From the NCBI RefSeq assembly GCF_011059135.1, contig NZ_JAALGD010000005.1, forward strand, positions 77,629 through 141,628: DNA of 64,000 bases, given 5' to 3'. The stretch is from Brevibacillus sp. SYP-B805 (lineage in GTDB: Bacteria; Bacillota; Bacilli; Brevibacillales; Brevibacillaceae). The translations under genes were made by a program, and so were the position numbers. Position 1 is the stretch's first letter. Every line of letters begins with the position of its first letter. Of this stretch, positions 29,486 through 38,300 are shown piece by piece. Below the pieces are notes generated by a model. The model was given only the letters and a program-made list of their open reading frames with translations. It did no database searches and was not told the DNA's origin.

Positions 29486-29514
29486 TTTACAGGGATCGAC
29501 AGGAGGGATATTAT
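29486..29514 (+). promoter_or_regulatory. Promoter of efflux operon
   Basis: TTTACA (29486-29491), a 17-base spacer and TATTAT (29509-29514). The AGGAGGG in the spacer looks like a ribosome site but belongs to the promoter. Transcription would start near 29521, just upstream of the palindromic operator. Confidence 0.65.
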
Positions 29515-29533
29515 GAAAGAAAAGGGAATTGTG

Positions 29534-29547
29534 AGTGAGTACTCACT
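29534..29547. promoter_or_regulatory. Palindromic operator AGTGAGTACTCACT
   Basis: A perfect 14-bp palindrome about 13-26 bases downstream of the predicted start point, ideal for repression. The TetR gene at the end of the same operon is the obvious ligand, giving negative autoregulation. Confidence 0.7.
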
Positions 29548-29572
29548 TCGGAATATCGTGGGAGGGAATGAC

Positions 29573-30757
29573 ATGCACAAACGAAAGGCATCCTTGCTCG
29601 GCGGCAGCGTGCTGCTGCTCTTCTTGACCGCTTGTTCGGCGGATACGGGCCTGTCGGACCTGTCCGGCACCATTGAGGCGGAGGAAGTGCCGATCGTGGC
29701 GGAAGTAGGCGGCAGCGTCTTGAGTGTGCAGGCGGAGGAAGGGGACGTGCTGAAGAAGAATCAGGTGATCGCGGAGCTGGATAAACGCAGCTACCAGATC
29801 GGCGTGAACGAAGCGGAAGCCGTGCTGGCCCAGGCAGCGGCCAAGCTGGAAGAAGCGAAGGCCGGCACGCGCAGCCAGACGGTGAAAAAAGGAATCGCCG
29901 GCGTGCAGCAGGCGAGCGCCAACATCCAGCTGAGCGAGGCGCGGCTGAAGCAGGCGCAGGCCAATCTGGAGAAAGCCAGGGAACAGTTGGCGCAGGCGGA
30001 ATCCCAACTGGCAGGGGCGGAGCGGACGCTGGCGTATCAGCAGCAGCGACTGCGGGAAGCATTGGAGCTTTACCAGAAAGGGGCGCTCGCCAAGCGGGAT
30101 TTTGACACGCAGCAGGAGGCGGTCAATCAGGCCGAGACGCAGGTGAACCAGCTGAAGGCGCAGGTTTCCGCAGCAAGGGCCCAGTATGCAGGCGCCCAGG
30201 AAGATCTGGAGGCGGCACGCGCCCAGATCGCCACGGCCAAAGCCCAGTGGGAAAGCTCCGCAGCCGAACTCGATCTGCTGCAGGAAGGCAGCACGGACTA
30301 TACCATCAAGCAGTTGATCGCCGCCGAAAAACAGGCGCAGGCCAAGCTGGATCTGGCCAAGCTGCAGCTTGAAAAAGCGACGATTACCGCACCGGAAGAC
30401 GGCATCCTGCTGCGCAAAAACATAACCGAAGGGGAAGTCGCCAAAGCGGGTGCCACCCTGTTTACGATGATGAGAAAAGACAAGCTGAAGGTGAAGGTGT
30501 ACATTCCGGAAGCGGAGCTTGGCAGCGTCCGCGTCGGGGAAAAAGTCAGCCTGAAAGCGGACGCGTATCCGGACCAAACCTTTACGGGTGTGATCCGATC
30601 CATCTCCGACAAGGCGGAATTCACCCCGAAAAACGTCCAGACCAAAAATGAACGCACCAAGCTGGTATTTGCCGTAACCATCGATGTGGAGACCGGGCTG
30701 GATAAACTGAAGCCGGGGATGCCGGTGGATGTGCGGCTGGGTCAAGGGGTGAAATAA
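29573..30757 (+). CDS. HlyD/MacA-like periplasmic-adaptor-type lipoprotein of ABC exporter
   Basis: A 394-residue membrane-fusion protein. The N-terminus is a lipoprotein signal (VLLLFLTACS), followed by a biotinyl-lipoyl half (IVAEVGGSVLSVQAEEGDVLKKNQVIAELD), a long Ala/Gln/Glu coiled-coil hairpin from about residue 75 to 260, the second lipoyl half (ATITAPEDGILLRKNITEGE) and a beta-barrel domain. It probably anchors outside the membrane and couples to the ABC pump that follows. The frame is open upstream, but ATG 29573 with GGGAGGG gives a normal lipoprotein. It is the first gene of a four-gene operon. Confidence 0.88.
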   Translation: MHKRKASLLGGSVLLLFLTACSADTGLSDLSGTIEAEEVPIVAEVGGSVLSVQAEEGDVLKKNQVIAELDKRSYQIGVNEAEAVLAQAAAKLEEAKAGTRSQTVKKGIAGVQQASANIQLSEARLKQAQANLEKAREQLAQAESQLAGAERTLAYQQQRLREALELYQKGALAKRDFDTQQEAVNQAETQVNQLKAQVSAARAQYAGAQEDLEAARAQIATAKAQWESSAAELDLLQEGSTDYTIKQLIAAEKQAQAKLDLAKLQLEKATITAPEDGILLRKNITEGEVAKAGATLFTMMRKDKLKVKVYIPEAELGSVRVGEKVSLKADAYPDQTFTGVIRSISDKAEFTPKNVQTKNERTKLVFAVTIDVETGLDKLKPGMPVDVRLGQGVK

Positions 30758-30759
30758 CC

Positions 30760-31533
30760 ATGGAGTACGCCATTCACTGTGAAAACCTGACCAAACGCTT
30801 CGGCGACCGCATCGCGGTCAACAGCCTGTCGATCTCGATCCGAAAAGGCTCGATCTACGGCTTCCTCGGGCCGAACGGTTCGGGCAAATCGACGACGATC
30901 CGCATGCTGTGCGGCCTCCTGGTGCCGACCTCCGGCAAAGGAACCGTACTCGGGTACGACGTGATGACCCAGAGCGAGGAGATCAAACAGCGCATCGGCT
31001 ACATGTCGCAGAAATTCAGCCTGTATGAAGATCTTACCGTGGAAGAAAACCTGGACTTCTACGCCGGCATCTACGGCATTGACGGAGAACGGCGGAAACA
31101 GCGCAAAAAAGAGCTGATCGCCATGGCCGGATTAACCGGCAGGGAGAAGCAGCTTGCCGGTTCCTTGTCCGGCGGGTGGAAACAGCGGCTCGCCCTCTCC
31201 TGCGCCCTCCTGCACCAGCCGGAGCTGCTGATCCTGGATGAGCCGACCGCAGGGGTCGACCCCGTGTCGCGCCGCATCTTCTGGAACGTGATCCGCGATC
31301 TGGCCAGACAGGGCATCACCGTGCTGGTCACCACCCACTACATGGATGAGGCGCAGACCTGCGACTGGATCGGCTTTATCTTCTTCGGCAACCTGCTCGC
31401 CCAGGGGACGCCCGCAGAGCTGATCGCCCGCCTGCAGGTGGACAATCTGGAAGATGTGTTTGTGACGCTCGTGCAGCGGGAAGAGGAGCGGCAGGCCGCC
31501 GCGCGAAACCGCAGAACGGAGGAACGGGCATGA
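30760..31533 (+). CDS. ABC exporter ATP-binding protein
   Basis: A 257-residue ATPase of the drug/ABC-2 export class. Walker A is GPNGSGKST near residue 38, the Q-loop IGYMSQKFSLYEDLTV, the signature LSGGWKQRLALS (W in place of the usual M or Q), Walker B LLILDEPTAGVD and the switch His in VTTHYMDEA. The architecture with an HlyD protein and one ABC-2 permease resembles E. coli YbhGFSR. It begins 2 bases after the adaptor stop and overlaps the permease by 4 bases. Confidence 0.92.
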   Translation: MEYAIHCENLTKRFGDRIAVNSLSISIRKGSIYGFLGPNGSGKSTTIRMLCGLLVPTSGKGTVLGYDVMTQSEEIKQRIGYMSQKFSLYEDLTVEENLDFYAGIYGIDGERRKQRKKELIAMAGLTGREKQLAGSLSGGWKQRLALSCALLHQPELLILDEPTAGVDPVSRRIFWNVIRDLARQGITVLVTTHYMDEAQTCDWIGFIFFGNLLAQGTPAELIARLQVDNLEDVFVTLVQREEERQAAARNRRTEERA

Positions 31534-32669
31534 AACGGTTCAGCATGTCTCGCTACCTGTCCATCGTGCGCAAGGAGATCATTCAGATCAAACGGGATCG
31601 CCCCAGCCTGGGGATTGCCCTGATGATGCCGCTGCTGCTGATGCTGCTGTTTGGCTACGCCGTCAATACGGATGTGAACCATATCCGGACGGCCGTGTGG
31701 GACCAGAGCAAATCGGCGGCCAGCCGCGAGCTGGTCGACAATTTTGTAAATACCCAATACTTTGATGTCGCCGCCTACACGGAAAGCTACGCCGAGATCG
31801 AACGGCTGATCGATGACGGCACGGTGGATGCGGCCATCGTCATTCCGCCCGATTACGCCCGCAAGCGGGACAACAACGAACCGGTGAGCGTGCAGATGCT
31901 GATCAACGGCTCGGACCCGAACATCGCACGCACCGCCAGCGCCAACGCGCAGCTGATCGTGCAGAACAAAGCCATCGCCCTGCAGGAGCGGCGGATGCAG
32001 AAGGAAGGCATGGGGAAGCTGGAACAGCCGATCCAGCTGCAGGCCCGCGTGCTGTTTAACCCCAACATGGAGAGCATCGTCTTTAACATTCCGGGGTTGA
32101 TCGGGCTGATCATGCAGAATGTGACCATGATCCTGACCGCTTTTTCCCTGGTGCGGGAGAAAGAGCGGGGCACGATGGAGCAGCTGATTGTGACGCCGAT
32201 CCGCCCCTTTGAGCTGATGCTGGGCAAGATTACGCCGTATGTCTTCATCGGGCTCCTTTCCTTTACCATCGTCCTGGTACTGGGCATCTACTGGTTCGGC
32301 GTCCCGCTGAAAGGCAGCTTCCCGCTCCTGATGACCTTGTCGCTCTTGTTCCTAATCACGACGCTGTCGCTGGGCATCTTTCTCTCCACCGTCGCCAAAA
32401 CGCAGCTGCAGGCGATGCAGATGGCCTTTGCGCTGATCCTGCCGAGCGTGCTGCTGTCCGGATTCATGTTTCCGCGCGATACGATGCCAACCGTGATACA
32501 ATGGTTAGGTGGCTTGGTTCCACTAACCTACTTTTTGGAAATCCTGCGCGGGATCTTCTTGAAAGGGGTGGGTCTTGACTCGCTGTGGAGGGATACGCTG
32601 GGGATGGCCGCGTTTTTCGTGCTGATCCTCACCATCGCCATCCTGCGGTTCCGCAAGAAGATCGAGTAG
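31530..32669 (+). CDS. ABC-2 type permease (YbhS/YbhR-like)
   Basis: A 379-residue ABC-2 permease. One N-terminal helix (LGIALMMPLLLMLLFGYAV) is followed by a large external domain of about 150 residues and five C-terminal helices, with the family signature EKERGTMEQLIVTPIRPFELMLGK near residue 210. It forms the membrane channel of the exporter, presumably as a homodimer, since only one permease gene is present. Translation is coupled to the ATPase (ATGA overlap). Confidence 0.9.
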   Translation: MKRFSMSRYLSIVRKEIIQIKRDRPSLGIALMMPLLLMLLFGYAVNTDVNHIRTAVWDQSKSAASRELVDNFVNTQYFDVAAYTESYAEIERLIDDGTVDAAIVIPPDYARKRDNNEPVSVQMLINGSDPNIARTASANAQLIVQNKAIALQERRMQKEGMGKLEQPIQLQARVLFNPNMESIVFNIPGLIGLIMQNVTMILTAFSLVREKERGTMEQLIVTPIRPFELMLGKITPYVFIGLLSFTIVLVLGIYWFGVPLKGSFPLLMTLSLLFLITTLSLGIFLSTVAKTQLQAMQMAFALILPSVLLSGFMFPRDTMPTVIQWLGGLVPLTYFLEILRGIFLKGVGLDSLWRDTLGMAAFFVLILTIAILRFRKKIE

Positions 32670-32694
32670 TCTGCGCGAGGAGGGGGCACTGACG

Positions 32695-33375
32695 ATGAGC
32701 GAGCACATCTTCGAGGAAAGTTTGAAGCGATATGTCGAAGAACTGAAAGACGAAAAGGAGATGACGGAAAAGCAGCGCCAGATCCTGCGGGCGTCGGTGA
32801 AGCTGTTCGCCGAAAAAGGATTTCACGCCAGCTCCACGGCGGATATCGCCAAGGAGGCCGGGGTGGCGGAAGGGACGATTTTCCGCCATTACAAATCCAA
32901 AAAAGATCTCCTGCTGGCGGTGGTCGCTCCGGCGCTGGTCAAATTTGCCGCCCCGTTCATTTTGAAGGATGTCCGCAAGATATTGACCGAGCAGGAGCAA
33001 AAGCCGTATGCGGAAGTGATGACCATGCTGCTGCACAACCGCCTGCAGCTGATCGGCGCCAATCTGAAGCAGTTCCGCATCCTGCTGCAGGAAGCCTTTT
33101 TCCACGAGGAGCTGCAGGAGGCGATCCTGAAATCCGTGATCAAGGAAGTTACGACCCTGGCCGGCCAATTCGCCGAGGAGCGCATTGCCCGCGGCGAACT
33201 GCGGCCGCTGCCGCCGGACGTGATTGTCCGCACGTTTGCTTCCATGATGTTCGGCTTGGTCTTGTTCAAATATGTGCTGCCGGAGAAATACGATCAGTAC
33301 TCGGATGAAGAGCAGATCGCGATGACCGTGGACATCCTGATGAACGGCATTGCCAACAAGCCGGCGCAGCCATAG
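32695..33375 (+). CDS. TetR-family regulator of the efflux operon
   Basis: A 226-residue TetR-type repressor. The N-terminal helix-turn-helix covers about residues 25-70 (KQRQILRASVKLFAEKGF, STADIAKEAGVAEGTIFRHYKSKKDLL), with an all-helical ligand-binding C-terminus. As the last gene of the operon it probably binds the palindrome at 29534-29547 and releases it when an exported compound binds. It starts 25 bases after the permease, with GGAGGGGG upstream. Confidence 0.88.
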   Translation: MSEHIFEESLKRYVEELKDEKEMTEKQRQILRASVKLFAEKGFHASSTADIAKEAGVAEGTIFRHYKSKKDLLLAVVAPALVKFAAPFILKDVRKILTEQEQKPYAEVMTMLLHNRLQLIGANLKQFRILLQEAFFHEELQEAILKSVIKEVTTLAGQFAEERIARGELRPLPPDVIVRTFASMMFGLVLFKYVLPEKYDQYSDEEQIAMTVDILMNGIANKPAQP

Positions 33376-33470
33376 GGTAAGGCAGGTGGTGCCGAGCCCT
33401 TTTTGGCCGCGCGGCTGGCTGCAATATTCGAAATGTTCGAAAGAGCCACTCGGAAAAGGTGCCCGCTTCG

Positions 33471-33479
33471 TGGTATACT
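33471..33479 (+). promoter_or_regulatory. Extended -10 promoter element before purU
   Basis: TGGTATACT carries a TG-N extension and a near-consensus -10 36 bases upstream of purU; no good -35 is present. Two TTCGAAA direct repeats lie at about 33427-33441, without a known role. Confidence 0.4.
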
Positions 33480-33515
33480 GTTGGGAAACACCTAGATACA
33501 TAAGGAGTGGAAAGC

Positions 33516-34415
33516 ATGCAAATATTATCGGAGCGGGAATGGAGCCGGTACCGCGAGAAAAACAAAGACCGCGGACGCCTCCTGATCGCTTGTCCCGACC
33601 AGCCGGGGATCGTGGCGGCCGTATCCCGCTTCCTGTATGAGCAGGGAGCGAACATTGCCCAATCGGACCAATACACGACCGATCCGGAAAACGGCATTTT
33701 CTACATGCGCGTGGAGTTTGATCTCCTGGATCTGGAGGGGCGGCATGCCGAGCTGTGCAGCCGGTTCCGGGAGGTGGCGGAGCGCTTTGACATGCGCTGG
33801 TCGCTGGTGGAGGCCAAAAAGCGGAAGCGGATGGCGATCTTTGTCTCAAAGGAGGATCACTGTCTTCTTGAACTGCTGTGGCAGTGGAATTCCGGCGCCC
33901 TGCACGCCGACGTCGCCATGGTGATCAGCAATCATCCCGACTTTCGCGAGATGGTGGAGTCCTTTGGCATCCCGTATTACCATATCCCGGTGACCAAAGA
34001 GACGAAGGCGGAAGCGGAAACCGAGCAGCTTGCCCTTGTCAGGCAGGGGGTGGATCTGATCGTGTTGGCGCGCTACATGCAGATTCTGTCGCCGCGCTTT
34101 CTGGAGGATTTCCCGAACCGGATCATCAATATCCATCATTCCTTCCTGCCCGCCTTTGTCGGCGCGAAACCGTACGAGCAGGCGTTCAAGAGGGGAGTGA
34201 AGCTGATCGGGGCAACCGCCCACTACGTGACGGAGGAGCTGGATGCCGGCCCCATCATCGAACAGGACGTCCAGCGCGTCACGCATGCGGACGATGTGGA
34301 AGCGCTCAAGCAGATCGGCAGGCAGGTGGAGCGCACCGTCCTGGCCCGCGCCGTCGCCTGGCACCTCGAAGACCGCGTGCTGGTGCATGGAAACAAGACC
34401 ATCGTCTTTCCATAA
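33516..34415 (+). CDS. purU: Formyltetrahydrofolate deformylase
   Basis: A 299-residue enzyme that hydrolyses 10-formyl-tetrahydrofolate to tetrahydrofolate and formate, balancing one-carbon pools and feeding purine synthesis. An N-terminal ACT domain (LLIACPDQPGIVAAVSRFLYEQGANI) occupies about residues 18-95, and the formyltransferase-type domain follows with the catalytic Asn-His-Asp set in ISNHPDF, NIHHSFLPAF and HYVTEELDAGPIIEQD. ATG 33516 lies 9 bases after AAGGAG; the in-frame GTG at 33507 overlaps the ribosome site. Confidence 0.93.
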   Translation: MQILSEREWSRYREKNKDRGRLLIACPDQPGIVAAVSRFLYEQGANIAQSDQYTTDPENGIFYMRVEFDLLDLEGRHAELCSRFREVAERFDMRWSLVEAKKRKRMAIFVSKEDHCLLELLWQWNSGALHADVAMVISNHPDFREMVESFGIPYYHIPVTKETKAEAETEQLALVRQGVDLIVLARYMQILSPRFLEDFPNRIINIHHSFLPAFVGAKPYEQAFKRGVKLIGATAHYVTEELDAGPIIEQDVQRVTHADDVEALKQIGRQVERTVLARAVAWHLEDRVLVHGNKTIVFP

Positions 34416-34417
34416 CG

Positions 34418-34477
34418 AAAAAAAGCCGGGCAGGGGAGAATCCGGACAGCCCGATTCCCCCACGCACCCGGCTTTTG
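34418..34477. terminator. Bidirectional terminator between purU and yitT-like gene
   Basis: AAAAGCCGGG (34421-34430) pairs with CCCGGCTTTT (34467-34476), with an inner GGGGAGAAT/ATTCCCC stem. A- and T-runs on both sides suit termination of the two convergent genes. Confidence 0.8.
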
Positions 34478-34483
34478 TCATGG

Positions 34484-35365
34484 CTAGTGGATATCTTTCT
34501 TCTTAAATCTGCCGCCTCTCACATCATGGATGTTGCCGATCGCCAGGAAAGCGGACGGGTCCACCTCTTCCACGATCGACTTCAGCTTGGCTTCCTCGAG
34601 CCGCGTGATGACGCAGAAGATCACTTTTTTATCATCCCCCGTATAGCCGCCTTCCCCGGTCAGATAGGTAACCCCCCGGCCGAGGCGGGCGAGGATGGTA
34701 TCGCCGACCTCCTTGTGATGATCGCTGATGATCCATACCGACTTCGACTCCTGAAACCCTTCAATGGTCAAGTCGATCATCTTGAAGGCGATGTAGTAGG
34801 CGATCAGGGAAAACATGGCCCGGTCCCAGTCAAAGACAAAACCGGCGCTGCTGAGAATGAACAGGTTGAAAAACATCACGATCTCGCCGACGGAAAACGG
34901 CGTTCGTTTGTTCAACAGAATCGCCACAATCTCCGTACCGTCCAGGGAGCCGCCGTTGCGGATCACCAAACCGACCCCGATTCCAAGGATAATTCCGCCA
35001 AAGACAGCGGCAAGCAAGGGATTATCCGTCAAAGCGGGGACGGGATGCAGCAGGGTGGTGCCGATAGACATGACGGTGACGCCGAACAGCGTGGAGATGG
35101 CAAACGTTTTGCCGATCTGCTTGTAGCCGATGATGAGAAAAGGCAGGTTGAAGAGAAACAGGAACAGCCCCAGCGCCCACTGAGTGAGATGGGCCGTGAT
35201 GATCGAAATTCCGACAATTCCGCCATCAATAATGTTGTTTGGGACCAAAAAAATCTCCAGTCCCACCGCCACCAATGTCGCACCAATCAGGATAAACAGG
35301 GCGCGCCGAATGATTTTGGGCAGCGACTGCCGCTGATGGGCAATTTTTTGGATGGTGTCGTGCAA
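34484..35365 (-). CDS. YitT-family (DUF161/DUF2179) membrane protein
   Basis: A 293-residue protein with five to six helices in the DUF161 region (IRRALFILIGATLVAVGLEIFLVPNNIIDGGIVGIS is the family hallmark) and a C-terminal cytoplasmic DUF2179 domain (SVWIISDHHKEVGDTIL...GVTYLTGEGGYTGDDKKVIFCVITRLE). Function is not established; Bacillus genomes carry several paralogues. Translation begins at TTG (35365) just after GGGGGAGG; the frame is open further upstream, but that part is not conserved sequence. It is convergent with purU. Confidence 0.85.
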   Translation of the reverse strand: MHDTIQKIAHQRQSLPKIIRRALFILIGATLVAVGLEIFLVPNNIIDGGIVGISIITAHLTQWALGLFLFLFNLPFLIIGYKQIGKTFAISTLFGVTVMSIGTTLLHPVPALTDNPLLAAVFGGIILGIGVGLVIRNGGSLDGTEIVAILLNKRTPFSVGEIVMFFNLFILSSAGFVFDWDRAMFSLIAYYIAFKMIDLTIEGFQESKSVWIISDHHKEVGDTILARLGRGVTYLTGEGGYTGDDKKVIFCVITRLEEAKLKSIVEEVDPSAFLAIGNIHDVRGGRFKKKDIH

Positions 35366-35499
35366 AAAAACCTCCCCCTTTCCGTACTCTCTCTCTATAA
35401 GTATAAAGGATTTCCCTTGGAAAGTCCCGTTTGGGAGCAAATGGCTGCGCATATCTGACCATGATGGAAGCCATCCCCCATGACATGCGGACGTTCTCA

Positions 35500-35541
35500 A
35501 CAAACAAAATGCAGCCAGCTTTCACGGGAAGCATGGCTGCA
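35500..35541 (-). terminator. Terminator of scoA-scoB-hydrolase operon
   Basis: On the minus strand TGCAGCCA pairs with TGGCTGCA across a 16-base loop, followed by TTTTGTTTG. It lies just after the hydrolase stop. Confidence 0.65.
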
Positions 35542-35545
35542 TGCT

Positions 35546-36226
35546 TTACGGATTCGGGCTGCCGATACTCTTGATTTTGTTCACGATCAAGGCGATCGCC
35601 TCATCCGCCTCCGGTCCGTGCAGAAGCAGATGGCCGGAGCGGGTGAAGAGATGGGTGGTCACGTGCCGGCTGCCGACTGCGTTGCGCAGGTGTTCGGCGC
35701 TGACGGCTTGCACGGTATCGTCCAGCTGTCCCTGCAAGATCGCGTACGGGCAAGTGATGTCCGGAAGCATCGCCTTGGTCTCTGCCAGCAGGCGGCGGAA
35801 TTGCAGCATGCTGGCGAGGGGAATGCGTGTGGCACCGCGCACGTATCGGGGGAAATGCGCCTGGAAATCGTCGGCCAGATTGCGCAGTGCCTGCCGCACG
35901 TCCCAGTAGTAATACGGGGTATTGATGGTAAACAGCCAGGCGACCGGATAGCGGACCGCCAGTTGAAAAGCGAGCAGCCCGCCCATGGAAAAGCCGATGA
36001 TTACAATCGCATCGGCCCGCATGCGCAGGCGCTTGTACCCTTCTTCCGCCGAAGCGATCCAGTCGTGCCGGGTGCTTTTGACAAGCGCGCGCCGGTTCAG
36101 GCCGTGTCCCTCCAGTGTGGGACATTCCACGGCATAGCCTTCTTCTTTCAGGGCCCGGGCGAGCGGGAGCACTTCGCCCACATCGCCCGCAAACCCGTGC
36201 AGAACCAGGCAGCCAAGCGCAGCCAT
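35546..36226 (-). CDS. Carboxylesterase-like alpha/beta hydrolase
   Basis: A 226-residue hydrolase of the Est30/carboxylesterase type. The oxyanion region is VLHGFAGD, the nucleophile GFSMGG (Ser near residue 76), the acid Asp in GQLDDTV and the His in RSGHLLL. The start ATG overlaps the scoB stop by one base (TGATG), so translation is coupled; a longer in-frame start would lie inside scoB and has no ribosome site. Its place behind scoAB suggests it frees or uses a short-chain ester or thioester. Confidence 0.85.
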   Translation of the reverse strand: MAALGCLVLHGFAGDVGEVLPLARALKEEGYAVECPTLEGHGLNRRALVKSTRHDWIASAEEGYKRLRMRADAIVIIGFSMGGLLAFQLAVRYPVAWLFTINTPYYYWDVRQALRNLADDFQAHFPRYVRGATRIPLASMLQFRRLLAETKAMLPDITCPYAILQGQLDDTVQAVSAEHLRNAVGSRHVTTHLFTRSGHLLLHGPEADEAIALIVNKIKSIGSPNP

Positions 36227-36885
36227 CAGCCGAGCGCAATCGTTTTCAGCTGGGGAGAAACCAGCAGCTTCGGCTGGGTGCATGCCTGAATATCCTCAAC
36301 CGTGTAGCCTTCCGCCACTTCCGTCAGGACGAGCCCTTCCGGGGTTACATCGAGGACGGCGCGGTCCGTGATAATGCGGTTGACTACCTGTTTGCCCGTC
36401 AGGGGCAGGGAGCACTGGTTCAGGATCTTGGGTTCGCCATGCTTGTTGACGTGTTCCATGATCACGACGATGCGTTTCGCGCCGTGTACCAGATCCATCG
36501 CACCGCCCATGCCTTTCACCATTTTGCCGGGAATCATCCAGTTGGCCAGATCTCCCTGCGCCGATACCTCCATCGCGCCGAGGATGGCGAGGTCGATATG
36601 GCCGCCGCGGATCATGGCGAACGATTCCGCGCTGGAGAAGTAGGCGGCGCCGGGGATGGCCGTCACCGTTTCCTTCCCGGCGTTGATCAGGTCCGGGTCC
36701 ACTTCCTCTTCCGTCGGATACGGCCCGATCCCCAAAAGACCGTTCTCCGATTGCAGGACAACCGATTTGCCGGGCGGGATGTAGTTGGCTACCAGGGTAG
36801 GCATGCCGATTCCGAGGTTGACGTAGAAGCCGTCCTGGATCTCCTGGGCGGCGCGCATGGCAACTTGTTCACGAGTGAGCGTCAT
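36226..36885 (-). CDS. scoB: 3-oxoacid CoA-transferase subunit B
   Basis: Beta subunit of succinyl-CoA:3-oxoacid CoA-transferase, 219 residues. It carries the catalytic glutamate, here Glu47 in SENGLLG, which forms the covalent CoA thioester. Other family landmarks are [11 protein letters not shown] near residue 22, [15 protein letters not shown] and [20 protein letters not shown]. It activates acetoacetate or related oxoacids to the CoA ester for degradation. AAGGAGG lies 8 bases upstream, and the gene follows scoA by 28 bases. Confidence 0.94.
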   Translation of the reverse strand: MTLTREQVAMRAAQEIQDGFYVNLGIGMPTLVANYIPPGKSVVLQSENGLLGIGPYPTEEEVDPDLINAGKETVTAIPGAAYFSSAESFAMIRGGHIDLAILGAMEVSAQGDLANWMIPGKMVKGMGGAMDLVHGAKRIVVIMEHVNKHGEPKILNQCSLPLTGKQVVNRIITDRAVLDVTPEGLVLTEVAEGYTVEDIQACTQPKLLVSPQLKTIALG

Positions 36886-36913
36886 AGGTATCCTCCTTTT
36901 TTCTCCCGTTGTT

Positions 36914-37609
36914 CTACTGCGTGCGGACGGTGCGCCGCTCGATCCGTTTCTCGAAGGACGGGGCCTGAATCAGGCGCTGTACGTAGATGCTCGGCGTATG
37001 AATCTGATCCGGGTCCAGTTCTCCGACCTCCACGATCTCTTCCACTTCGGCGATCGTAATCTTGCCGGCCGCCGCCATCATCGGATTGAAGTTGCGGGCT
37101 GTCTTGCGGTACACCAGATTGCCCAACTTGTCCGCTTTCCACGCCTTGATCAGCGCGAAATCGCCGGTAATGCCCCGTTCCAGCAGGTACTCCTTGCCGT
37201 CAAAGACGCGGGTCTCACGCCCTTCCGCGATGGGGGTGCCTACGCCTGCGGGAGTGTAGAAGGCGGGAATGCCGGCACCGCCTGCCCGGATACGCTCTGC
37301 CAGCGTGCCCTGCGGAGTCAGTTCAACCTCCAGCTCACCGGCCAGGAATTGGCGCTCAAACTCCTTGTTTTCTCCCACATAGGAGGAAATCATCTTTTTG
37401 ATCTGTTTTTCCCGCAGCAAGAGTCCCAATCCCCAATCGTCCACGCCGCAGTTGTTGGAGACGACGGTCAGATTTTTGACTCCTTTGTCCCGCAGAGCGA
37501 TGATCAGGTTTTCCGGAATGCCGACCAGACCGAATCCGCCTACGAGCAAGGTGGCGCCGTCATGGATGTCGGCCACGATTTCCGCATAAGAGTCATAAAT
37601 CTTTGCCAT
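36914..37609 (-). CDS. scoA: 3-oxoacid CoA-transferase subunit A
   Basis: Alpha subunit of the same transferase, 231 residues, with the CoA-binding glycine loop [14 protein letters not shown] near residue 23 and [16 protein letters not shown] near 110. I chose ATG 37609, 8 bases after GGGAGTG, which gives the standard [12 protein letters not shown] start; upstream in-frame codons would run through the promoter and cre-like site. First gene of the scoA-scoB-hydrolase operon. Confidence 0.94.
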   Translation of the reverse strand: MAKIYDSYAEIVADIHDGATLLVGGFGLVGIPENLIIALRDKGVKNLTVVSNNCGVDDWGLGLLLREKQIKKMISSYVGENKEFERQFLAGELEVELTPQGTLAERIRAGGAGIPAFYTPAGVGTPIAEGRETRVFDGKEYLLERGITGDFALIKAWKADKLGNLVYRKTARNFNPMMAAAGKITIAEVEEIVEVGELDPDQIHTPSIYVQRLIQAPSFEKRIERRTVRTQ

Positions 37610-37647
37610 GAACTTCACTCCCGTCAGTATTCTCTGAACACGTTTTG

Positions 37648-37661
37648 TGAAAACGCTTCCT
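37648..37661. promoter_or_regulatory. cre-like site (CcpA) upstream of scoA
   Basis: TGAAAACGCTTCCT fits the catabolite-responsive element pattern TGWAARCGYTWNCW. It is about 40 bases before the scoA start, downstream of a possible minus-strand TTGTCT, so CcpA bound here would repress the operon when glucose is present. Inferred from motif only. Confidence 0.5.
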
Positions 37662-37786
37662 TTATCAAGTTTAATCTTATCAGACAACAGAGGGAGGGGG
37701 GAAGTGGTTTCGTGCAAAATAGGAGGGATTGTCCGGAAAGCAGCTTTGATCCTGGGAAGGCAAGCTTTGGTTCCTTAAAGTGATGA

Positions 37787-37976
37787 AGCAGTGTAAAACA
37801 GGTGGGGGCCTGCGCTATCCTTCTTGGTGGTGGATCTGCTTCCGGAAAAAGTACGATCGGCGATCGGTATGAAAAAGACTTGCAAAAGCATCGCTCAAAA
37901 AGACGAGGACGGAGAGATTGTCCATGATCCTGACAGACTGGACCAATTCTACCGGAAACAAGGTCTAATATCGTAA
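37787..37976 (+). pseudogene. Gene debris with a zeta-toxin-like P-loop fragment
   Basis: One frame reads VGACAILLGGGSASGKST (Walker A codons 37826-37855), the motif found in zeta-type kinases of phages, then meets a stop. In the next frame, ATG 37869 to stop 37976 encodes 35 residues (KSIAQKDEDGEIVHDPDRLDQFY), also protein-like. Neither piece has a ribosome site or a complete domain. The pieces look like collapsed remnants of two genes, joined near 37860. No intact copy is in the window. Confidence 0.4.
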
Positions 37977-38300
37977 AAGAATAATAAGCATGGTAATACA
38001 TCGCATTATGGAGGTGTTGCCATGTGCCGGATTCGAGACATGATCTTTTTAAAAAAATAACCGAATCGGTTAAAATGAACGGGAAAGAATATATGCGTCA
38101 CTTATGTTGAGGAGAATAAGAGAAAAATAAAAAAGACCAAGGGAGAAAAAAAGTAAAACGGAACAACGGCGCCCATATTAAGGCTGTTGTTGAGCGAAAC
38201 GAACGTAAGTTGGCTGAGTTAAGAGGCGTTCAATTGTCGAATCGTGAGGCAGCCGCTGCTTCTCAGACTCGATAATAAACATCATCATATGTAAAAGTTG
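37977..38300 (+). other. A+T-rich degenerate region without intact gene
   Basis: A good GGAGGTG site precedes ATG 38022, but the frame ends after 12 codons; a one-base change in the A-run at about 38051 would extend it (ITESVKMNGKEYMRHLC). Another open stretch without a start, 38120-38275, reads NNGAHIKAVVERNERKLAELRGVQLSNREAAAAS, a plausible helical protein fragment. Base composition is clearly A+T-richer than in the flanking genes. I see no recognisable RNA or promoter here. Confidence 0.4.

Noticed and set aside
29513-29572. ATG at 29513 as start of the adaptor lipoprotein
   Set aside because: Its AGGAGGG lies inside the spacer of a well-formed promoter and the ATG overlaps the -10; the later ATG at 29573 gives a normal lipoprotein signal.
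33420-33445. Two TTCGAAA repeats as an operator for purU
   Set aside because: Short, self-palindromic and not placed at the -35 or start point in a regular way; chance is likely.
33878-35458. A 526-codon plus-strand frame running through purU and the antisense of the YitT-like gene
   Set aside because: It crosses a strong terminator and joins two unrelated out-of-frame shadows; the purU and YitT frames have full family motifs.
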